Positions 57,620 through 64,000 of a DNA stretch of 64,000 nt are shown here, in pieces. This DNA comes from Chinchilla lanigera (Eukaryota; Chordata; Mammalia; Rodentia; Chinchillidae), in NCBI RefSeq assembly GCF_000276665.1, contig NW_004955425.1, positions 21,170,794 through 21,234,793 on the forward strand, given 5' to 3'. The notes beneath the pieces are model-generated. The model had not been told where the DNA came from and ran no database searches. It was given only the letters and a program-made list of their open reading frames with translations. The position numbers and the translations under genes were made by a program. Every line of letters begins with the position of its first letter. Within the stretch, counting starts at the first letter, position 1.

Positions 57620-58203
57620 TAAAAAATTCATCAATAGGATATGAGAAGGAGAGAAAAGTGAAAAGGTCCTATAAGGACAAAATCCAACATCCTTTCATAA
57701 CAAAAACCCTGAAGAAAATAGGCATAGAAGGACTTTATCGCTATGATAAAAGTCATTTGTGACCAACCTACTGCCAATATCACATTAAATGGGGAAAAAC
57801 TGAATGTTTTCTCTCTAAAATCAGGAAGGAGGCATGGATGTCCACTATCATCCCTCCTATACAACATAATACTCTCTATATTAGAAGAGTAATTAGGCAA
57901 GAAAAAAGAAATAAAGGGGATAAGAGCTGGAAAGGAAGAAGTCAAATTATCATTATTTGCAAATGACCTACTCACAAGACCCAAAAAGTCTACCAAAAGG
58001 CTCTCAGAATTAATAACCAAATTCAATAGTGTAGTAGGATATAAAGTCAACACACAAAAATCAATACTCATGTACACTAATAATGAAGCCACTGAAAATA
58101 ACATTAGAAAAAAAAAACATTCAGAATAGCACCAGGATAAATTAAATACTTAGGAATTAACCTAACTAAGGAAGTAAAAGACTTTTACAATGAAAGTTAT
58201 AGC

Positions 58204-58591
58204 TGTGTTAGTTACTTTTCTCTCATTGCTGAGACAAAATACCTGATGCCCAAAATTAAGGAAGAAAAGGTTTATTTAACTCACAGTTTGTGGAGGTTTC
58301 AGTCCATAATCAGGTGGTGCGAAGGCATGGTGATGTGGCTGACGGGCAATATTTCAAAGTGGCAGAAGACAGCAAAAGCAGCAAGAACAAAAAGGGGGGA
58401 GAGCAAGCCTCTTTTCCTCCCTTGTACTATAAGCAAGCTACCACCCCCTGGGGTGAGTCTAGCACTCACACCATCTCTGTGCCTTCCTCTTGGGCAGGAT
58501 GAGGATATTTACAAAGTGAGGCCCCTGGCTCCCTGCTGAGTGGCTTAGTTAAGCTTCTAAGCTTCTCAAGTTGACAATATCAACAATTACA
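58204..58591 (-). mobile_element. MaLR solo LTR (antisense) inside L1 number 3
   Basis: Starts TGTGTTAGTTACTTTTCTC and matches the reverse complement of 53280-53629 (AAAATTAAGGAAGAAAAGGT, GTGGAGGTTTCAGTCCATAA). Flanks ATAGC (58199-58203) and GTAGC (58592-58596) are a one-mismatch 5-bp duplication. The L1 sequence resumes on the other side. Confidence 0.85.
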
Positions 58592-59010
58592 GTAGCACTT
58601 GGAAAAAGGAAATCAAACAGAAAATAGAAAGATATCCCTGCTCCTAAACAAGCAAAACAAACATTGTCAAAATGGCTATACTTCTACAATTGATATACAC
58701 ATTTAGTGCAATCCAAATCAAAATTTCAATAGCATTCTTCACAAAACTAGAGAAAACAATCATAAAATTCATGTGGAACCACGAAAGACCCAGAGCAGCA
58801 AACACAATCCTGGGTAAAAAGAACAAAGTATGAGGTATCACAACCCTGGACTTAAAGTTAAACACACACACACACAAACACATACATAAGGTACTGACAC
58901 ACATGAAAAAGATATGAGAGTAAATGGAACAAATTAGAGGATGCAGAAACAACCCCCAAGTACATTCGACTGTTTGATCTTTGACAAAGGAACCAAAAAA
59001 AAGGAAGAAA

Positions 59011-59018
<8 letters not shown>

Positions 59019-59043
<25 letters not shown>

Positions 59044-59059
59044 GCATACATGCACACAC
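59019..59059. repeat. (CA)n microsatellite
   Basis: About 18 CA units interrupted by CG. The Cys/Val-rich open frames on the - strand are artefacts. Confidence 0.92.
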
Positions 59060-60371
59060 ACTAAAATTCATTCGAATAACCTCTTTAATAAATTATACTG
59101 GGAAAACTAGTTATCTAAATGCAGAAAAGTGAACAGAGACCCATATCTATCACCATGTCCTAACTAAAATCAAAATGGATCAAAGGACTAAATGTTAAAA
59201 CAGAAACACTTCACCTGCAGGAAGACAGAAATAGGTAAAGGACTTTTTGAACAAGATCACAGCTGCACAGGAAATAGTGCCAAGAATCAATAAATGAGAT
59301 CATACCAAATTAAAAAGCTGAGCACCCAAAGAAATAACCAAGAGAGTAAAGAGTCAATCTACAGAATGGGAAAAAATTTTGCCAGCTATTCCTCACACAG
59401 AAGACTAATATCTAGAATATATAAAGAAATAAAAAAATTAGACCCCCAAAATAAAAGACCCAACCAAAAAACGGGTAAGTGAAATGTGTAGACAGTTTAC
59501 AGAAGAAGAAACACAAATGACCAATAAATACAACACTGAGAGTCTGTCCTACCCCAGACATAATGGGTATCAAGAAATCAAACAGTAACAAGTGCTGGTG
59601 AGTCTGCAGGGATGAAGGAATCCTTCTACATGGTTGGTGGGAATGTAAACTAGTAAACCTACTTTGGAAATCAGTATGAAGTTTCTTCAAAAAAATGAAA
59701 TTAGAAATTCCATTTGACCCAGTTATTCCCCTTCCAGGTATCTTCCAGAAAGAGTTAACGGCATCACATTGCAGTGATACATGCATACCCATGCTGACAG
59801 CGGCACAATGCATAATAGCTAACTCTTGGAAACAGCCTGTGTGTTCAACAGAGAATGGATAAAGAAAATGTGGCATTTACACACAACAGAGGACTATTCT
59901 CCATAAAGAAAGGTAAACTTGAGTCATTTATAGTACAATTAATGTACCTTGAGACCATAGTTAATAGCACAAATAAATAAATCAGACACACAAACACAAA
60001 TATCAGTTTCTCTTTTATGAGAAACCCGAAGTATAAATAAAGGGCAAAATAAAAGAGAGCAGGACATAGGGAAGTAGATCTCTCTCAAAGGTGAAGGGAG
60101 ATCAAGAAATGGAGGGAGGGAAAGAGACGGAGAGATGGGATGAAGCAAGGAATTAGGATGTGTTATGTACACATACCAACTCCACTGAAGGAATGTAAGC
60201 ATGTGCTGCAAATGTGGACAAAGAAAGAAAACCGGTCAAAAGATGGATGGGAGGGGAAGGGAAGGGAAAGGGAATGAAAAAGGAAATGAAGGCATGCAAT
60301 GTGCAAAACCAATTCATCACAAAGAATATGAACGTATACTACATGCATACACTAATAAAAACTATAGGAAT

Positions 60372-60718
60372 AATTTTAAAACGAGGTCATACTGGATGCA
60401 AATTGGCCCGTATATAAGGTCTTTATAAATGCCCCTGTAAAAGGGGCAAATGCAGACACAGGCACACAGGGAGAAGTCCATGCAACAGTGGAGACAGAAG
60501 CTGGAACTGTGCTGCCACAAGCCAGGACACCAGGTTTTTGTACCACCAGGTGCTTGAAGATGCAGAAAGAATTCTCCATTAGAGATTTTGGAGGGCCACA
60601 GCCCTTCCGATGCCTGGATTTCTGCCCTCTAACTTCCAAAACTGTGGCAGGATTAATTTCTGTTGTTTTAAGCCATCCCATTTGTAGTATTTTTAAGACA
60701 GCCCTGAGAAACTAACGC
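60372..60718 (+). mobile_element. MLT1-type LTR (sense)
   Basis: AAAACGAGGTCATACTGGAT, AATGCAGACACAGGCACAC-like, TGGATTTCTGCCCTCTAACT, GTGGCAGGATTAATTTCTGT and TTTTAAGCCATCCCATTTGT are in MLT1 order. It ends GAAACTAACGCA. Confidence 0.75.
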
Positions 60719-60723
60719 ACTGC

Positions 60724-61180
60724 TTGTATCAGTCAACGCTTGCTAGAGAAACAGATTTAATGCAAGATATATGAATATAAGGATTTACAAGGAAGGCTTG
60801 CAGTGGCCACTGCAGAGCCACCTGTGGAAGAGTGCAGAGGGCTGTCTGCAAGCTGGAGATTTGAAGGCTGCAAAGAGCAGAGGTCTGGCGCTCACTGCAG
60901 AGTCCTGTGCAAGTCTGCGTCAGGACGCTGAAGAGTCTTCCATAGAAGGCGAAAGTGTCGATGCCAGAAGCCAGATGACGTCCGCGGTGAAGGTGGAGAC
61001 TGGAGCTCCTTGGAAGACACAGAAGCAGCCTGAATTGTTTCCCTTGTGCTCCAGTCAGCTGGCAAGCCTGTTGGTTGGTGCTGCTCACACCTGGGTGTCC
61101 CTTCAGCACACCCAGAACTGTGCTGGTCCAATCCAGTTGGGTGTCTATCACTCAAGTGACACAATCCGTTAACGACCACA
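60724..61180 (-). mobile_element. LTR-like repeat (antisense), family uncertain
   Basis: ATCAGTCAACGCTTGCTAGA and GAAACAGATTTAATGCAAG at the start, then CAATCCAGTTGGGTGTCTAT near the end, resemble a reversed MaLR/MLT LTR. The open frames over it on both strands are not genes. Confidence 0.45.
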
Positions 61181-61868
61181 CTGCCAAAAGCAGAAAAACT
61201 CTAACCTTACCACTCCCCACCCTCCTTTCTTAATTCAGTTTATCCGCAGCACTCATCTTGGTAATGTAACATATGAATTGTTTACTTTGCTTCTATTTTG
61301 CACAACTCTAGTGAGTAGAATACTAACTGGTTGGCTGTCACTTTTTTCCCGTACCAAAGACCTCTTCCAATACTTTGGCTTGAGGAGAAGTTGCCAGAGG
61401 AAAACCGAGTGAACCCTGCTTCCAGGGTAGACAGGCAGGAGGAAAGAAGCTGCATCTGGCCACAGTGCAGAATGGCTTTCCTTCACAGCCTGTAAGATTT
61501 AGAGTATGAATTCAGGGTGTATTTATGGATATCAGCATGTGTGGCAACTTCCAGGCTAGTCATTTGAACTGTCTCTGAACACATCTTCTTACTGTGCTTC
61601 TTACATCTGAAGATAAAGTTGAAACCATTACATTTTCCACACGAATTCACTGAGCCCTGGGATTCTAAAGGGGCAGTGGATGCTGTCAAGGACCAGACTT
61701 CCTGTCATGGCCCGGCCATGTGTGAGGGGAAAGCTGGTTTATTTTTGCCTTTGCTTCTGTATGGGTTGCTCACCACTCTCCTCAATCCCAAAGGTTTTTG
61801 GAATGTTCTGAGGAAAGAAATAAAAAAGATTCAAAGAAAAAGAGCAAAGTTTGGCTTTGACTCTAACA
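61181..61868. other. Intergenic gap
   Basis: No gene or clear repeat. Confidence 0.5.
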
Positions 61869-61893
61869 TTTATTTATTTATTTATTTATTTAT
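61869..61893. repeat. (TTTA)n microsatellite at a B1 tail
   Basis: About six ATTT units directly before the antisense B1; an expanded SINE tail. Confidence 0.9.
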
Positions 61894-62038
61894 GGTTTTT
61901 TGAGGCAGAGTCTCACTGTGTAGTTCAGGCTGGCCTTGAACTCATTATGTAGCCCAGGCTGGCCTTGAAACTGGTGGCAGTGTTCCTGCCTTAGCTTCCC
62001 AAGTACTGGGATTACAAGGGTGTGCCACCACACCTGGT
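61894..62038 (-). mobile_element. B1 SINE (antisense)
   Basis: TGAGGCAGAGTCTCACTGTG, the quasi-dimer CAGGCTGGCCTTGAA repeated twice ~29 bp apart, CTGGGATTACAAGG and CACCACACCTGG. Confidence 0.92.
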
Positions 62039-62819
62039 GTTTTCTAGAAGTATCTATCTAGGTAACAATATATCTATCTACCTGGCAGTAGATACTTTGG
62101 GATACACCATGCAAGGGAACACTGAGAAGTGAAAGAGTGCTAGATCCCATGTGTAGTGAGTGGCCTAGGGAAAGCTAATAAGGCTGAGGTTCATAGAGGA
62201 TACATTATGAGGCTCCACTTTGTAGGAAAACCCTGACTCCACGTCTGTGTACATGGCACTCACAGGGCCCTCAAAGCCACTTTGAAGGGAAAGTCCCAAA
62301 GTACACCATGTCGTCTGGGCCGGGGTGTTCAGACTGGGAGTGAGGGTGATTATGGGGAATATTTTGTCTCAGTACTGAATATATTTCAACAACATATTAT
62401 CCTATAGTATTCTATACTATTTATATAATTGTTACTCTATGTGGTTTGAAGGTTTTACAATACCAATAGACTATCCTAAAATTTGGTAAAGTAACACATG
62501 AATTGTTTATTTAGAAAAACTAAAGATAACTTAAAAATATTTTCTGTAGCTTTGCAATGTCTCATTACCTTAGCACTGCCTGCAATAAATGTGCCTGGGA
62601 TTTAGAAGCAGCAGCAGGCTGGGTGCTTCTGCCTTATCTTAGACTTGTCCATCCCTTTTCTGAGCAATTTCACAGGATATGAATGAAAGGATTGGTTATA
62701 TAAGAGGCATGGAATTATTATTCTATAGGGTTTTGTGGTTCACAGAAAGGCATTTCTCTTTATTCTTATTAATTAAAGTATTGAAATTATTCCATACTAA
62801 CTGTATCCCAGAGAGCTGG
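62039..62819. other. Intergenic gap
   Basis: No gene. A short TATCTATCTA repeat lies at 62051-62079. Confidence 0.5.
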
Positions 62820-62910
62820 GTTCTAATATCTCCTCCATTATTAAGATAAGGAAACAGGCTTTCGGAGGTGAAATCACTTGCTCAGTGTTACTGTGTACTC
62901 AGGGTTATTT
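62815..62910 (+). mobile_element. MIR SINE fragment
   Basis: CTGGGTTCTAATATCTCCTC, AAGATAAGGAAACAGGCTTT and GTGAAATCACTTGCTCAGTG, in MIR order. Confidence 0.55.
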
Positions 62911-63867
62911 GTCTTGCTGACAATGAACTGACCTTTGGAGACCAGCCTGGGCCCATAGTAGCCCTGTTTTGTCTTTCTACTGCCTCTTGGGGTAGGAGTG
63001 GAATCCAGCCCAAGCAAAGTCAATCAGATTTCCTTTCCCAGGAAATTAAATGTACTGATTCAGCATCCGTGTGCAGCTGAAGCTAAAACGTACAGAGTCC
63101 CCAGACCCTTGGCCGAGAAGTGATAAAGCGGCTGTCCCTTAGGGCCTGCTTCCCTGATTCCTTCCCACCGGGATGCAGCTCCATTCACAAACATGGTCAC
63201 CCAGCCTCAAACACTATAGCTTCTCCTGAGGGTGATGCAGAACCAGGGAAGAACAGTCAGTCAAGCAGCTGTGAGCACTCTGCAGCAGATGTGCTGCTCG
63301 AATTAGATTTCTTAGATTGCAAACACTTCACAAATGGTGTGTGAGGCAGGAAGGACAGCTTTGTGTCACATAAACAGCACTGGACTGCATCACCTTCCCA
63401 TGACTGGGGGAGTCCAGAGGTGTCTGTTGTTATTTGCTGATAGTTTTTCACAGACACATCCATTGCCTGAGCGCGTGTCACAGGGCTGCCTGCTGGGGGC
63501 GTGCAGGTGTGCAGTGGGGAAGTGAAAGGAAAGTGTTATCTTCATGACTCATCTTCCAAATTCAAACTCTCTCTTAGTGAAAGCCTTCAGAGCAGAGTTC
63601 AGTGGATGGCCTTCACACTCTAGTTTCCAAGCCAGTGATTTTGCCTTTTGTGGTTTGAGTAGCTGAGGTCAACCATGATCCAAAAGTAGGAGGGGAAAGT
63701 TCCAGGAAGAAACAATTCATAAGTTTTAAATTGCATGCTATCCTGAAGAGTGTGGTGAAATCTCTTTTATTACTGTACATCATTATAATTGTTCTGTTGT
63801 TGTTAGTTTTTCTGGTTACTCTTTTACTGTGCCTAATGTGTAGTCTAAACCTTACTGTAGGTCTATG
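62911..63867. other. Intergenic gap
   Basis: No gene recognised. Short open frames have no known content. Confidence 0.5.
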
Positions 63868-64000
63868 TGTGGTATAGTTTAGATCTAAAATGTCCCCCAA
63901 ATGTCTGGTGATGGGATCACAGGTGCTGTGGTCATCAGTGGGCTCCTCAACTGACACGTTCAGGGGCTGAGTGTGCTTTTCAGAGATGGGGTCTGGCTGG
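63868..64000 (+). mobile_element. MaLR-like LTR, cut by the window end
   Basis: TGTGGTATAGTTTAGATCTA, AAATGTCCCCCAAATGTCTG and GTGATGGGATCACAGGTGC are the 5' part of a sense MaLR LTR. The 3' part lies beyond the window. Confidence 0.6.

Larger units (their letters stand above)
57630..59890 (+). pseudogene. L1 ORF2 remnant of L1 number 3
   Basis: Reverse transcriptase and C-terminal ORF2p sequence with many stops, an LTR insertion and CA-repeat expansions. Longest recognisable sense frame 59294-59482 (GKNFASYSSHRRLISRIYKE). No activity possible. Confidence 0.8.
57620..60370 (+). mobile_element. L1 number 3, sense 3' part (ORF2 and 3' UTR)
   Basis: Starts in the reverse transcriptase domain and parallels L1 number 2 from about 44.25 kb onward. 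The catalytic motif reads FANDL near 57958. It contains (CA)n tracts at 58861-58873 and 59019-59059 and an antisense MaLR LTR at 58204-58591. It ends in 3' UTR sequence with purine-rich GGGAAGGGAAAG (60250-60275) and AATAAA near 60354. Confidence 0.85.

Noticed and set aside
57631..58104. 157-residue - strand open frame
   Set aside because: Antisense of L1 reverse transcriptase. No independent homology.
58644..59061. Cysteine/valine-rich - strand open frames
   Set aside because: They cover the CA microsatellite and antisense L1.
60729..61172. 140- and 133-residue opposite-strand open frames
   Set aside because: They lie over an LTR-like repeat and show no protein family signature.
1..64000. 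CRISPR array, prokaryotic operon or viral genome
   Set aside because: Introns, SINEs, L1 and MaLR LTRs show a mammalian chromosome. No regularly spaced repeats of CRISPR type are present.

Overview
This is a mammalian nuclear genome window, most likely from a rodent outside the mouse/rat group. It holds one protein-coding gene at the left, with single-residue-scale similarity to human metaxin 3, and about 46 kb of repeat-rich intergenic DNA. The rodent call rests on monomeric ID SINEs (tRNA-derived), B1 SINEs (7SL-derived), a dimeric B1+ID SINE, MaLR LTRs and several generations of L1. I cannot name the species.

Region 1-3.3 kb is intergenic and starts with an L1-related composite. Region 3.3-11.4 kb is MTX3 on the + strand. 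It has a CpG-rich promoter, nine coding exons (3659-11434) with GT-AG introns, and a predicted 312-residue mitochondrial outer-membrane import protein. A candidate long 3' UTR follows, with polyadenylation signals near 11.6, 12.3, 15.0 and 17.5 kb. In human, MTX3 lies head to head with THBS4, which would lie beyond the left edge here. The right side would run towards CMYA5.

Region 17.6-64 kb has no gene I can support. It contains: an ancient repeat in two copies (23.0-24.2 and 27.8-28.7 kb); MaLR-type solo LTRs, three with 5-7 bp target-site duplications (TSDs); a 5'-truncated L1 (29265-33062) with a 16-bp TSD, itself carrying an ID SINE with a perfect 17-bp TSD; a full-length L1 (39626-46468) with a 15-bp TSD, also hit by an ID; and a composite L1 (about 55.65-60.37 kb) whose 5' part is inverted, as expected from twin priming, and which was later invaded by an antisense MaLR LTR.

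The most unusual signal is a sequence of about 175-bp tandem monomers seen twice (1-600 and 56764-57360). It looks like a monomeric L1 promoter. It differs from the 5' end of the full-length L1 in the same window, and its outer 120 bp also occurs at the start of an LTR-like element at 47.45 kb. All L1 coding regions are broken. No CRISPR array, rRNA or functional tRNA gene was seen.
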